33,719 nt of DNA, from contig JANEMA010000006.1 in NCBI GenBank assembly GCA_024510845.1, positions 43,712 through 77,430 of the forward strand, given 5' to 3'. This DNA comes from Gammaproteobacteria bacterium (GTDB lineage: Bacteria; Pseudomonadota; Gammaproteobacteria; Chromatiales; Chromatiaceae). Numbering within the stretch: position 1 is the first letter of the stretch; each line of letters opens with the position of its first letter. The position numbers were made by a program, and so were the translations under genes. Positions 9,563 to 18,386 of this stretch are shown here, one piece after another. The notes beneath the pieces were generated by a model. It saw only the letters and a list, made by a program, of their open reading frames with translations. It was not told where the DNA came from and made no database searches.

Positions 9563-10870
9563 TCACAAACGCCAGAGATCTATCCCTGCCCGTGCAAAAC
9601 TCTCCCGATCGAGCACGGACCTCACGTCCATCAGCACCGCACCGGTCGCCATGATGGTGGCCAGATCTTCCGGACCCAGCATACGATAGGTTTGGTGCCC
9701 TACCGCCAGGATCACTGCATCGGCCTCGGGAAGGTCATTCCAGTCGCACAGTGCGACGCCGTACTCGGCCTGTGCCTCGACCGGGTCGGCCACCGGGTCG
9801 TGTACCTTCACCTCGCAGCAGTACGAGGCCAGTTCGGTCAGAATGTCCTCGACCCGTGAGTTGCGCAGATCCGGGCAGTCTTCCTTGAAAGTCAGGCCCA
9901 GCACGATCACCCGGGCCCCCGACACGCCGCGCCCGGCTTGGATCATGCGCTTGACCGTCTGCTCGGCGATGTACTTGCCCATGCCGTCGTTGATCTGCCG
10001 GCCGGCCAGGATCACCTGCGGATGATGACCCGCCGCCTCGGCCTTGCAGGTCAGGTAGTAGGGATCGACCCCGATGCAGTGCCCACCGACCAGTCCCGGG
10101 CGGAACGGCAGGAAATTCCATTTGGTGCCTGCGGCTTCCAGTACGTCCTGGGTGTCAATGCCCAGCTTGTGGAAGATCAGTGCCAATTCGTTCATCAGCG
10201 CGATGTTGAGATCGCGCTGAGTGTTTTCGATCACCTTTGCCGCTTCGGCCACCTGGATACTGGCAGCACGGTGCACCCCGGCATCCACCACGCTTTCGTA
10301 CAGCGCGGCTACCTGTTCGAGGGTTTCCGGTGTATCACTGGAGACCACCTTGACGATGGTCTCCAGCCGGTGGATCTTGTCGCCCGGGTTGATGCGCTCG
10401 GGCGAATAGCCGACATGAAAGCCATCGCCCGTGGCCCCCTCGCGCCCCAACCAGGTCAGGCCCGAGTGCTGTTCGAGCAGGGGTACACAGACTTCTTCGG
10501 TGCAACCGGGAAACACCGTGGATTCGAAGATCACCACATTGCCTGGCCTCAGATGCCCACCCACGGTGCGGCAGGCACCTTTCAATGGGCCAAGATCGGG
10601 CCGGTGGGCGTCGTCGATGGGCGTCGGCACCGCCACCACGATCAGTTGCGCCCCGGCCAGGCGCGCCGGATCGCTGGTGTATTCCAGTTGACTGGCCGCG
10701 ACCAGGTCATCCGATGTCACCTCGCCGCTGGGATCGTTCCCCTGGCGGTAGTGCGCCAGCTTGCGCTCGTCCAGGTCGAAACCGATGGTCGGCCGCTGCT
10801 TGCCGAAGGCCACCGCCAGTGGCAGACCCACGTAGCCCAGACCGACCACCGCGACCACGTCCCTTGTCAT
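9563..10870 (-). CDS. Nucleotide-sugar 6-dehydrogenase, UDP-GlcNAc/UDP-GalNAc (WbpA/TviB) type
   Basis: NAD-dependent four-electron oxidation of a UDP-hexose(amine) C6 to a uronate, supplying acidic sugars for surface polysaccharide. The 435 residues have the Rossmann motif VVGLGYVGLPLA (8-19), VPTPID (81-86), FESTVFPGCTEE, Lys212 in AAKVIENTQRD and catalytic Cys265 in GGHCIGVDPYY, with a third-domain LGLTFKEDCPDLRNS. These spacings fit WbpA/WbpO/TviB rather than UDP-glucose dehydrogenase; the exact sugar is open. The ATG is one nucleotide after the glnS stop and has a strong GGGGAGG site inside the glnS end, so it is translationally coupled to glnS. No glycan genes lie alongside. Confidence 0.92.
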   Translation of the reverse strand: MTRDVVAVVGLGYVGLPLAVAFGKQRPTIGFDLDERKLAHYRQGNDPSGEVTSDDLVAASQLEYTSDPARLAGAQLIVVAVPTPIDDAHRPDLGPLKGACRTVGGHLRPGNVVIFESTVFPGCTEEVCVPLLEQHSGLTWLGREGATGDGFHVGYSPERINPGDKIHRLETIVKVVSSDTPETLEQVAALYESVVDAGVHRAASIQVAEAAKVIENTQRDLNIALMNELALIFHKLGIDTQDVLEAAGTKWNFLPFRPGLVGGHCIGVDPYYLTCKAEAAGHHPQVILAGRQINDGMGKYIAEQTVKRMIQAGRGVSGARVIVLGLTFKEDCPDLRNSRVEDILTELASYCCEVKVHDPVADPVEAQAEYGVALCDWNDLPEADAVILAVGHQTYRMLGPEDLATIMATGAVLMDVRSVLDRESFARAGIDLWRL

Positions 10871-10871
10871 C

Positions 10872-12527
10872 TCAACCTCCCCAGGAATCGCGCAGCGACA
10901 CGATCTGGTTGAATACCGGCCGGCCGCCGGCGGCATCTTCGATATCGCGACAGAAATAGCTCTCACGCTCGAACTGGAAGCGCTCGCCGACCGCCGCTTC
11001 GCCCAGCGACGGCTCGAGTACGGCGCCATCGATCACGCGCAGCGAATCAGGATTGAGGTCGGCCAGAAAATTGCCGTCGCGCCCCGGCTGCGGCACCCGG
11101 AACAGCCGGTCGTACAGCCGCACCTGGGCATGCACCGCGCGTGGCACCGGCACCCAGTGGATGACACCGCGCACCTTGCGACCCTCGGGATTGCGGCCCA
11201 GGGTCTCGGGGTCGTAGGTGCAGCGCACCTCGACGATTTCGCCCTGTTCGTCGCGCACGACCTCGTCGGCGCGGACCACGTAGCCGTTGCGCAGCCGCAC
11301 CTCGCCACCGAGCACCAGGCGCTTGTATTTCTTGTTGGCCTCCTCGCGGAAGTCATCGCGGTCGATCCATACCTCGCGCGTCATCACCAGTTCACGCGTG
11401 CCCATGTCCTCGTTCTTGGGGTGATTCGGGCCGCGCAGGATCTCTTCGTGATCCTCTGTCCAGTTGACGATCACCAGCTTCAGCGGCTGCAGCACCGCCA
11501 TGCGGCGCGGTGCACATGCATCCAGGTCGCCACGGATAGCCGACTCCAGCATGCCCATCTCCACCGTGCTGTCGGCACGGGTGACGCCGATGCGGTTGCA
11601 GAAGTCGCGGATCGCCTCGGGGGTATAGCCGCGCCGGCGCAGGCCGGCGATGGTCGGCATGCGTGGGTCGTCCCAGCCCGAGACATGGCCCTCGTCCACC
11701 AGCTGGGTGAGCTTGCGCTTGCTCATCACCGTGTATTCGAGATTGAGGCGCGCAAACTCGATCTGCTGCGGATGGCAGCCGATGCTGATGTTGTCCAGAA
11801 CCCAGTCGTAGAGCGGACGGTGATCCTCGAACTCCAGGGTGCACAGCGAGTGGGTCACGCCCTCGATGGCATCGGAGATCGGATGGGTGAAGTCGTACAT
11901 CGGGTAGATGCACCAGGCGTCGCCCGTCTGATGGTGGATCAGACCATGACGGATACGGTAGAGGGCCGGATCGCGCAGGTTCATGTTGGGCGAGGCCATA
12001 TCGATCCTGGCGCGCAGGGTACGGCTGCCGTCGGGGAACTTGCCTTCGCGCATGCGCCGGAACAAGTCGAGGTTCTCCTCCACGCCGCGGTTGCGCCAGG
12101 GACTCTCGCGGCCCGGCTCGGTCAGGGTGCCGCGGTAGGCGCGCACTTCCTCGGGCGAGAGATCGCAGACATAGGCCAGACCCTTCTCGATGAGTTCCAC
12201 CGCGAAACCGTAGAGCTGCCCGAAGTATTTCGAGGCAAAGTGCAGTTCAGACCATTCGTAGCCCAGCCAGCGCACGTCTTCCTGGATGGCCTCGACGAAG
12301 TGCGCCTCTTCCTTCGCCGGGTTGGTATCGTCGAAGCGCAGGTTGCAGCGGCCGGCATAGTCCTCGACGACGCCGAAGTTGAGCACGATGGACTTCGCGT
12401 GCCCGATGTGCAGATAGCCGTTGGGCTCGGGCGGAAAGCGGGTGACGATCCGCTGGTGCTTGCCCGAGGCCAGGTCGGCGTCGATGATCTGGCAGATGAA
12501 GTTCTTCGGCGTGTTCTCGGCGCTCAT
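10872..12527 (-). CDS. glnS: Glutaminyl-tRNA synthetase
   Basis: Charges tRNA-Gln with glutamine in the cytoplasm. The 551-residue class I synthetase has the HIGH motif in [14 protein letters not shown] (about 32-45), RFDDTNP, the KMSKS equivalent VMSKRKL and the two C-terminal beta-barrels of GlnRS ([15 protein letters not shown] onward). Length matches E. coli GlnS (554). The ATG lies 9 nt after the gltX stop and the gene is followed at 1 nt by the sugar dehydrogenase, so gltX-glnS-dehydrogenase read as one transcript. A direct GlnRS is a feature of Gamma- and Betaproteobacteria, which supports the lineage call. Confidence 0.98.
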   Translation of the reverse strand: MSAENTPKNFICQIIDADLASGKHQRIVTRFPPEPNGYLHIGHAKSIVLNFGVVEDYAGRCNLRFDDTNPAKEEAHFVEAIQEDVRWLGYEWSELHFASKYFGQLYGFAVELIEKGLAYVCDLSPEEVRAYRGTLTEPGRESPWRNRGVEENLDLFRRMREGKFPDGSRTLRARIDMASPNMNLRDPALYRIRHGLIHHQTGDAWCIYPMYDFTHPISDAIEGVTHSLCTLEFEDHRPLYDWVLDNISIGCHPQQIEFARLNLEYTVMSKRKLTQLVDEGHVSGWDDPRMPTIAGLRRRGYTPEAIRDFCNRIGVTRADSTVEMGMLESAIRGDLDACAPRRMAVLQPLKLVIVNWTEDHEEILRGPNHPKNEDMGTRELVMTREVWIDRDDFREEANKKYKRLVLGGEVRLRNGYVVRADEVVRDEQGEIVEVRCTYDPETLGRNPEGRKVRGVIHWVPVPRAVHAQVRLYDRLFRVPQPGRDGNFLADLNPDSLRVIDGAVLEPSLGEAAVGERFQFERESYFCRDIEDAAGGRPVFNQIVSLRDSWGG

Positions 12528-12536
12528 GGGCAGATC

Positions 12537-13937
12537 TCAGCGGTTGGAGCGGATGTGTTCGATGACGCGGTCGATGCGGCGCAGGGTGGCCTCGCGCCCC
12601 ACCAGCCAGAGGGTCAGATCGAGATCGGGCGACGGCGAGCCGCCGGTGACCGCCACGCGCAACGGCATGGCCACCTTGCCGAATCCCACGCCCAGCGCCT
12701 CCACGGTATCGCTCACCGCCTGGTGAATGAGCTCGCGTTCCCAGTCGGCCAACGCGGCCAGGCGCTCGCGCACCGCAGCCAGCGCCTGGCCGGCCTCGCC
12801 CTTGAAGGCCTTCTTCGCTGCCTTCTCGTCGTAGCTGTCGAAATCGCGGTAGTAGAAGGCCGAGATACGTGCCAGCTCGACCAGGCTGGCGGCACGCTCG
12901 CGCTGCGCCTTGACGACCTCGACCAGATCCGGCCCCTCGGCCGGGTCGATGCCCAGGTCGCCCAGGTGTGGCGAGAGCAGGTGAGCCACCCGTGCCGGCT
13001 CGCTGTGCATGAGGTACTGCTGGTTGAGCCAATCGAGCTTGGCGGTGTTGAAGGTCGATGGCGCGCGGTTGACCGCCTCCAGGTCGAACAGCTCGATCAT
13101 CTCGTCGAGCGAGAAAATCTCCTGATCACCATGCGACCAGCCCAGGCGCACCAGATAGTTGAGCAACGCCTCGGGCAGGTAGCCCTGTTCCTTGTATTGC
13201 ATCACGCTCACCGCACCGTGGCGCTTGGACAGGCGACTGCCGTCCTCGCCGAGGATCATGGGGACGTGCGCGAAACGCGGCACGTCCCAGCCCAGGGCAC
13301 GGTACAGGTTGATCTGGCGCGGGGTATTGTTGATGTGATCGTCGCCGCGGATCACGTGGCTGATGCCCATGTCGTGATCGTCCACCACCACCGTCAGGTT
13401 GTAGGTGGGTGAACCGTCGGAACGACGGATGATCAGATCGTCGAGCTCCGTGTTGGCCACGCGGATGGGACCGCGGATGAGATCGTCGAACACCACCTCG
13501 CCATCGACCGGGTTACGAAAGCGGATCACGTGCGGCTCGTCGGCGCTCACCGTGCAATCACGGCAGTGGCCGTCGTAACGCGGCTTCTGCTTCGCCGCCA
13601 GCAGCTGTTCGCGCAGCGCGTCCAGCCGTTCCTTCGGGCAATTGCAACGGTAGGCCAGGCCACGCTCCAGCAGCTGTTCGATTACCTCGTCGTAGCGATC
13701 GAAACGGCGCGTCTGGTACAAGGGACCCTCGTCGTATTCCAGTCCCAGCCAGGTCATGCCTTCGAGGATGGCATTGACCGATTCCTCGGTGGAACGCTCG
13801 TGATCGGTGTCCTCGATACGCAGCACGAAACGACCGCCGTAGCGACGTGCGTACAACCAGGAGAACAGCGCCGTGCGGGCGCCGCCCACATGCAGATAGC
13901 CGGTGGGGCTCGGAGCAAAACGGGTCTCGACAGTCAT
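12537..13937 (-). CDS. gltX: Glutamyl-tRNA synthetase
   Basis: Charges tRNA-Glu. From ATG 13937 the 466-residue protein begins [20 protein letters not shown], with the HIGH-equivalent motif in the first 20 residues. It has the LRIEDTD block, a zinc-binding insertion with CNC and HCRDC (about residues 99-126), the GxSP-type [20 protein letters not shown] segment and the KMSKS equivalent [10 protein letters not shown]. An upstream in-frame ATG at 13961 adds eight residues not expected in homologues. First gene of the gltX-glnS-dehydrogenase set. Confidence 0.97.
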   Translation of the reverse strand: MTVETRFAPSPTGYLHVGGARTALFSWLYARRYGGRFVLRIEDTDHERSTEESVNAILEGMTWLGLEYDEGPLYQTRRFDRYDEVIEQLLERGLAYRCNCPKERLDALREQLLAAKQKPRYDGHCRDCTVSADEPHVIRFRNPVDGEVVFDDLIRGPIRVANTELDDLIIRRSDGSPTYNLTVVVDDHDMGISHVIRGDDHINNTPRQINLYRALGWDVPRFAHVPMILGEDGSRLSKRHGAVSVMQYKEQGYLPEALLNYLVRLGWSHGDQEIFSLDEMIELFDLEAVNRAPSTFNTAKLDWLNQQYLMHSEPARVAHLLSPHLGDLGIDPAEGPDLVEVVKAQRERAASLVELARISAFYYRDFDSYDEKAAKKAFKGEAGQALAAVRERLAALADWERELIHQAVSDTVEALGVGFGKVAMPLRVAVTGGSPSPDLDLTLWLVGREATLRRIDRVIEHIRSNR

Positions 13938-14041
13938 GTATGCGACTTCAGTGATAAACAAAGGTCGTCATTTTACCGGAAATCGGCTTGCCTCCGTGGC
14001 ACGATATGAGACGGAGCCGGCCGCGCCATGTCACCACACCG

Positions 14042-14056
14042 GGATTGTTACAATCC
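14042..14056. promoter_or_regulatory. 15-bp perfect dyad upstream of the 77-residue membrane protein
   Basis: GGATTGT-T-ACAATCC, two 7-bp arms around one base, lies 20 bp upstream of the start at 14077. It contains TACAAT (14049-14054), a plausible -10 with TG just upstream. It may be both promoter core and operator for the three-gene set that follows; that role is inference. Confidence 0.4.
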
Positions 14057-14076
14057 GTCTTTTCGGAATCCCAGCC

Positions 14077-14310
14077 ATGCGTGACCTGCTCGCCCGTATT
14101 CCCTTTCATATCGCCCTGATCGTCGCCCTCACCCTGAGATTTGTGCCCTTCGTGCCCGAACCATATGTCTGGGAGAAGCTGCGCATGCTCGGCGAAGACA
14201 GCCTCCGGTGGCCCATCGATATCTTCGACCCGTTGCTGCACGCCCTTCCCTGGATGCTGCTGCTCGCCAAGGTGGCACCGGGTCAGTTCAGCACACACAC
14301 GTCGGACTGA
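14077..14310 (+). CDS. Small two-helix membrane protein of the family often labelled 'RND transporter'
   Basis: A 77-residue protein from ATG 14077: MRDLLARIPFHIALIVALTL leads into a first hydrophobic segment (about 7-22), then PFVPEPYVWEKLRMLGED, WPIDIFDPLLHALPWMLLL as second segment (about 45-63) and a polar tail. The FVPEPH/Y-EKLRML-and-PIDIFDLLLH pattern recurs in short proteobacterial proteins that databases label 'RND transporter', although they are far too small to be RND pumps. Function is unknown. A much longer upstream reading frame exists but overlaps gltX and is unlikely. The DUF2889 gene begins 3 nt after its stop. Confidence 0.7.
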   Translation: MRDLLARIPFHIALIVALTLRFVPFVPEPYVWEKLRMLGEDSLRWPIDIFDPLLHALPWMLLLAKVAPGQFSTHTSD

Positions 14311-14313
14311 GCC

Positions 14314-14865
14314 ATGCCACTGCCGCCACCCACCAACCGCGAACCACTACACACCCGTCAGATCGTCTGCCGAGGTTATCGTCGCGCCGACGGTCTGTGG
14401 GACATCGACGTCCACCTGTGCGACACCCGCGACGAGCCCCTGCAGACCTTCGGTCGGGGCAAGATCCCTCCTGGCGAACCCTTGCACGAAATGTGGATGC
14501 GTCTGACCGTAGACGACCAACTGACCGTGATCGACCTCCGGGCGAGCATCGAACAGGCCCCCTACCCGGCCTGCCCACACTTTCCGGCCGGGCGCTTCGA
14601 AAAACTGATCGGGAAGCGCATTGCCCCCGGTTGGACAGCGCGGGTACGCCTGGCCCTCGGTGGGATCCACGGCTGCACCCATCTGGTGGAACTGCTCGGC
14701 CCGCTGGCCACCACTGCCATCCAGACGGTCCATGCCTGGCGCAGTGAATCACCGGACGGGCACCAACACCAACCGCGCGAGGACTTCATCGACAGTTGTC
14801 ACAGCCTGATCGCCGATGGCGAGGTGGCGCGACAGCTGTGGCCTCGGAGCGATGATGGCGACTGA
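14314..14865 (+). CDS. DUF2889 domain protein
   Basis: The 183-residue protein carries the DUF2889 pattern: an N-terminal RQIVCRGYRRADGLWDIDVHL, then HEMWMRLTVDDQLTVIDL, a CPHF region and GGIHGCTHLVELLGPLA. No signal peptide or membrane segment is visible. The molecular function of the family is not known to me. It is 3 nt downstream of the 77-residue membrane protein and its end overlaps the start of the next small gene by 11-14 nt, so the three are probably co-translated. Confidence 0.82.
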   Translation: MPLPPPTNREPLHTRQIVCRGYRRADGLWDIDVHLCDTRDEPLQTFGRGKIPPGEPLHEMWMRLTVDDQLTVIDLRASIEQAPYPACPHFPAGRFEKLIGKRIAPGWTARVRLALGGIHGCTHLVELLGPLATTAIQTVHAWRSESPDGHQHQPREDFIDSCHSLIADGEVARQLWPRSDDGD

Positions 14866-15106
14866 GCGACTCCCGGAACTGCTCGCTCCAACCGACATCC
14901 GCCACTATCGCATCGAGCTGGTGGACGAACCCGACAGGCAGACAGCGAACATCGTGGCGGGCTATCGTGCATTGCTCGACGATCACCTCTCGACCAACGC
15001 TCTGCTGCATCGCCTGCAACAGGTGCCCGAGGCCAATGGCCATGCCCAGCTGGCGGCACGTGTGGAACCACCCCGGACAGCCATGAAGCGCCCCACGGCA
15101 CGTTGA
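14855..15106 (+). CDS. Hypothetical protein, 83 residues
   Basis: Starts at ATG 14855 (or the adjacent ATG 14852) inside the end of the DUF2889 gene. The product begins MATERLPELLAPTDIRHYRIE and is acidic and probably helical (about residues 25-60), without signal peptide, cysteine motif or recognisable family. Codon use looks genuine to about residue 60. The last 20 residues are rich in Arg and Pro and abut the CDF pseudogene, so the natural C-terminus may have been lost to the rearrangement there. Confidence 0.5.
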   Translation: MATERLPELLAPTDIRHYRIELVDEPDRQTANIVAGYRALLDDHLSTNALLHRLQQVPEANGHAQLAARVEPPRTAMKRPTAR

Positions 15107-15111
15107 TCCCC

Positions 15112-15568
15112 ATGGGCCTGCATCACCACCATAATCACCACGAGCCGGACAGATGCATCAGCGGACTCCAGGTCGCCGCGCCGTTCATCACGATGCCCAG
15201 CACCGCCAGCCAGGTCATGCACGCCACGTGTGGCATGGACGGGCTGGCCAGCCGGGAAATGGCCTCGGACAGTATCCACAGACTGCCGGCAACCAACCCA
15301 GGCCGATTGCCAGTGAATCGCCCAGGTCGTGTACCGCATCGGGGAGAATGGCGGTGCTGTTGGTGAGCAGCCCACCCACGACCTCGAGGACGTGCTCGGC
15401 GGGGTGGCAGTCCTGGTCGTGGGCGTAACCTTGCAGTTCTCCGACTGGCCCGGTCTCGATCCGCTGCCGTCCATCACCTTCACCCTGTTCATTCTCTGCC
15501 ACGATTGCGATATCGGTCACACCACCATCGGGCTGGAACAGGCCGACGAGACCTGTCGACACGGGTAA
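15112..15568 (+). pseudogene. Cation diffusion facilitator (CzcD-like) pseudogene with inverted middle segment
   Basis: The plus strand begins with a CDF-style His-rich start (MGLHHHHNHHEPDR, 15112-15153) and resumes at 15377-15511 with HDLEDVLGGVAVLVVGV and LDPLPSITFTLFIL, the TM5/TM6 region of CDF transporters. Between them the homology is on the minus strand: EVVGGLLTNSTAIL and DAVHDLGDSLAIGLGWL (15290-15394, TM1-TM2), then in another frame VAGSLWILSEAISRLASP and MTWLAVLGIVMNGAATW (about 15135-15285, TM3-TM4). Re-inverting about 15140-15385 restores the family order, minus most of TM1, about 40 residues between TM2 and TM3, and the C-terminal domain. The gene cannot function. The parent would have been a zinc/cadmium/cobalt exporter. 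Confidence 0.75.
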
Positions 15569-15575
15569 CGAACCG

Positions 15576-16721
15576 TCAGCCACTGCGCGTGAGCAGGCGG
15601 TCCAGACGTTCCAGACCCTGCTCGATGCGCGCAATCTCGGTGGTATAGGCGAAGCGCACATGGCGCACGGTGTCATTTTTGCCGAAATCGCTCCCCGGGG
15701 TGATCGCTACGCCGACTTCCTCGAGCAGGCGTTGCGCAAAGATCTCGCCGTCATCGGCAACACTTTCGGGCAAGCCGGCATACAGGTAGAAGGCGCCCTC
15801 GGGCGACCGTGAAGGCAAGGCGAAACCCAGATCGCGCAGGCCGGCGAACAGCCGGTCGCGCCGTGTCTGGAACACCTGCCGGCGACGCTCCAGCTCGTCG
15901 AGCACCGGGGGATCAAAGGCCGCCAGCGCCGCATGCTGAGCCAGGGTGGGCGGCGCCAGAAACAGATTCTGCGCCAGCCGGTCGATGGGATCCACCCAGT
16001 CCTCGGGCACCACGGCCCAACCGACACGGTAACCAGTCATGCCGAAGAATTTTGAAAAGCTGTTGATCACGAACAGCCCTTCTTCACCCAGCATCAGCGC
16101 AGTCTGCGGCGGTGTTCCATATTGCAGCCCCTGATAGATCTCGTCCACGATCAAAAAGCGCCGCTGCGCACGCAACACGCGGTAGAGGCCCGCCAGTCGC
16201 TCAGCAGCAATCAGTTCACCAGTCGGGTTGGCCGGGCTGGCCAGCATCATGCCGCACAGACCCGGTGTTTCCACCGCCTGCTCCGAATCGACCGCCACCG
16301 CCTCACCACCGTAGAGCAGGATCATGTGGCGGTTGCACGGATAGCCAGGATCCTGAATGCCGACCCGGTCTCCCGGGTCGATCAACGCGCTCAGAACCAG
16401 CTGCAACGCACCCGAGGCACCGGGAGTCACGATCACACGCGCAGGCTCGATGGCGAGACCGAAACGCGCGTCATACCAACTGGCGATGGCCTCGCGCAAC
16501 GCAGGCAAACCAAGCGCCGGAGTGTAATGGGTCTGACCACGCGCCAGCGCTGCCTGCGCCGCGGCATTGACTGCATCGGGAGCCGGAAAGTCGGGCTCAC
16601 CAACCTCCATGTGCACGATGTCGCGCCCTGCCGCCGCCAATGCCTGCGCCCGCGCCAGAATGGCCATCACACGAAACGGGGCGATACCCCTCAGGCGTTC
16701 GGCAGATCCGGGCCACGACAT
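15576..16721 (-). CDS. Class I/II PLP-dependent aminotransferase
   Basis: A 381-residue fold-type I aminotransferase with MEVGEPDFPAPDA (38-50), SPANPTG (162-168), IVDEIYQGL holding the PLP-contacting Asp193 and Tyr196, and the Schiff-base Lys224 in NSFSKFFGMTGYRVGW. The terminal Arg for substrate carboxylate is in HVRFAYTTE. It resembles aspartate/alanine or N-succinyldiaminopimelate-type enzymes; the substrate cannot be fixed. It differs clearly from the aminotransferase at 7.7 kb. Its ATG lies 2 nt after the cbbY stop, so the two form an operon. It ends 7 nt from the CDF pseudogene's last open frame. Confidence 0.9.
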   Translation of the reverse strand: MSWPGSAERLRGIAPFRVMAILARAQALAAAGRDIVHMEVGEPDFPAPDAVNAAAQAALARGQTHYTPALGLPALREAIASWYDARFGLAIEPARVIVTPGASGALQLVLSALIDPGDRVGIQDPGYPCNRHMILLYGGEAVAVDSEQAVETPGLCGMMLASPANPTGELIAAERLAGLYRVLRAQRRFLIVDEIYQGLQYGTPPQTALMLGEEGLFVINSFSKFFGMTGYRVGWAVVPEDWVDPIDRLAQNLFLAPPTLAQHAALAAFDPPVLDELERRRQVFQTRRDRLFAGLRDLGFALPSRSPEGAFYLYAGLPESVADDGEIFAQRLLEEVGVAITPGSDFGKNDTVRHVRFAYTTEIARIEQGLERLDRLLTRSG

Positions 16722-16723
16722 GT

Positions 16724-17476
16724 TCAGAGAGCCGCCAGCAAGACCAGATCGACTGGTCCGGGCAGGGAATCGCCATCGGCACGCCGCGGCAGCATGCCCG
16801 GCTCGCCAAACTGGTCCAGTACCATGCGGGCGCGCGAAAAATCCTGCCCGTGGGTATAGCCGTTGGTGGTGACCACGATGCGCGTGATACCTGCCTCGGC
16901 GGCCGAGGTGACACCATGCCCGGAGTCCTCGAAGGCGACCACATGCTCTGGGGCCAGGCCCAAGCGCTCGAGCACCCAGAGATAGATGTCCGGCGCCGGC
17001 TTCTTGGCCGGCACGATGTCACCGGCGCCGATCTCGGCGAACCAGCCGATCGATTCAGCGCCCAAGGTGTTCTCCAGCAACGAGATCACGTTGTCCATGG
17101 TGGTGGTGGTGGCGATTGCCAGCGGGATACCGGCCGACCGCGCCTCGCGCAGCAGGCGTTCCACCCCCGGGCGCAGGGGCACCCGGCCTTCGGCCATCAG
17201 AGCCTTGTAATGTTCGGTCTTGGCCGCATGAAGGCCGGCGACGAAGCCGTCCAGATCCTCGGGTGGCACGAAGGTGGTATTGAAATCACGCAGGTAGTAC
17301 TTGATGCGTTCCTTGCCGCCGGTCACCACCAACAGCTTGCCATAGAGCGCCACATCCCAGTCCCAGTCGAGACCGGCATCGACAAAGGCCCGGTTGAAGG
17401 CCACGCGATGACCATCACGCTCGGTGTCGGCCAGGGTACCGTCCACATCGAAGATCAGTGCTTTCACTTCACTCAT
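16724..17476 (-). CDS. cbbY: HAD hydrolase, CbbY-like sugar-bisphosphate phosphatase
   Basis: A 250-residue HAD phosphatase starting MSEVKALIFDVDGTLADTE (nucleophile Asp10, acid Asp12), with motif II in IAIATTTT, Lys in PAKKPAPDIYLW and motif IV in VAFEDSGHGV. The long cap with KYYLRDFNTTFVPP matches CbbY of autotrophs, which removes the Rubisco inhibitor xylulose-1,5-bisphosphate. No Calvin-cycle gene is adjacent, so the physiological link rests on family resemblance. ATG 17476 gives the conserved start; the longer frame from 17530 is not supported. Leads an operon with the aminotransferase. Confidence 0.88.
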   Translation of the reverse strand: MSEVKALIFDVDGTLADTERDGHRVAFNRAFVDAGLDWDWDVALYGKLLVVTGGKERIKYYLRDFNTTFVPPEDLDGFVAGLHAAKTEHYKALMAEGRVPLRPGVERLLREARSAGIPLAIATTTTMDNVISLLENTLGAESIGWFAEIGAGDIVPAKKPAPDIYLWVLERLGLAPEHVVAFEDSGHGVTSAAEAGITRIVVTTNGYTHGQDFSRARMVLDQFGEPGMLPRRADGDSLPGPVDLVLLAAL

Positions 17477-17620
17477 GTATCGACCGCTCCACTCAGCGAA
17501 AGACTTCGCAGCATAGCAAGTCTCCGGCATACTCGGTTATCCGACCCGGATATTTCACCGGCCGCACAACGATTGAAATCCAAAATACCGATAACGATCG
17601 GGCAAATCCGGCGAAACCAG

Positions 17621-17876
17621 CAGGCTGTTGAAAACAATCCAACTGAAGGGGCCTTTCTGGCGGCCAGCAGCAGATGAGGCACGGTGGCTCCTAGTGAAAG
17701 TCGATGTCGGGATTACGACCTCCGCCTCCAGGTGGATCCTCTTCACCCTTTGGTCGGTAGCTCTTGAGCGAGGCCTGCGCCTCGATCATCGTGCCATCCA
17801 CGCTGTCGTGTTGCTTGTCCTTCTTCCTACCTCAAACCGGTATCTTCCACTTCAGCCGGCGAATTTCAACAGCCTG
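17621..17876 (-). mobile_element. 256-bp internally deleted insertion sequence (MITE-like) with CCAG target repeat
   Basis: The ends are perfect 13-bp inverted repeats: CAGGCTGTTGAAA at 17621-17633 and TTTCAACAGCCTG at 17864-17876. The tetranucleotide CCAG flanks both sides (17617-17620 and 17877-17880), as expected for a target duplication. Inside, the minus strand at 17691-17798 encodes DGTMIEAQASLKSYRPKG then GGGGRNPDIDFH and a stop. This matches the conserved DGTLIEAWASHKSFRPKDG block of IS5/IS1182-like DDE transposases, including the first catalytic Asp region. About 1 kb of the parent is missing, so it could move only if a full-length relative acts in trans. Confidence 0.75.
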
Positions 17877-17904
17877 CCAGATAGCAATCACCGATTGACG
17901 TTTG

Positions 17905-18088
17905 CACCCCGCGTTGTGCTGTCCCGATTATCGAGAGATTCGAAAGGCAGGCCTTCGGGGGGCGACCTGCCCGTCTTCCGTATCCGTGAAAAAACGCCGG
18001 GGAACACTCGGGGCAACGATGCCCCCGCACCTTGCTTCCGGGGCAACCGTTTCCCGGTCCAGGCCGAACTGGCTTCTTCGAATCGCAT
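17905..18088 (-). pseudogene. Possible N-terminal remnant of an ISNCY-type transposase
   Basis: From ATG 18088 the minus strand reads MRFEEASSAWTGKRL, close to the N-terminus I know from ISNCY transposases (MRFEEAYEGWQ.KRLTQEEAA). Beyond it, pieces similar to the helix-turn-helix (CPECSPAFFHGYG, EGLPFESLDNR) are spread over three frames, indicating several indels. A GGGGCA-ACGA-TGCCCC hairpin lies at 18010-18025. It is next to the IS-derived element at 17.6-17.9 kb. The assignment depends mostly on the first 15 residues. Confidence 0.4.
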
Positions 18089-18386
18089 TTCCGGATCTCC
18101 TGTAGCTGCCCTATCCTGCTCATGGTGCACCTCCCCGGTGACAAGGAATTCCCGACAGGTCGTGTGCTACGAGTCCGCACGGCTTGTTAGCCCCTGACAG
18201 ATACCCTTGCCTCATAGAGTAAGAATGTCCTAATATTGGTGGGACTTTTCAGCCCGGTACCAACTTCCCGTTCGAGCATGATCTGCGCCCAGACTCCAGA
18301 TTTTTGGGCTTTCCGCTAGCTGGGAAAACGACACGTCTTCACAAAACCCGAATCACGATCCACCCAAACTGGAGATCAGACCCGCG
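18089..18386. other. Intergenic region upstream of the SulP gene
   Basis: About 300 bp without a recognisable gene. It holds a candidate promoter for the SulP gene (TTGCCT at 18207-18212, 18 bp, TAATAT at 18231-18236). The 150-bp stretch from there to the SulP start shows no obvious structure, and a GGAG lies 14 nt before the ATG. Confidence 0.35.

Noticed and set aside
11130..13412. 760-codon open frame on the plus strand
   Set aside because: It is antisense to glnS and gltX, both with complete family motifs; GC-rich codon structure leaves the opposite frame open. No family resemblance.
13903..14076. N-terminal extension of the 77-residue membrane protein
   Set aside because: It would overlap the gltX start and the promoter region; the conserved family start is MRDLLARIP at 14077.
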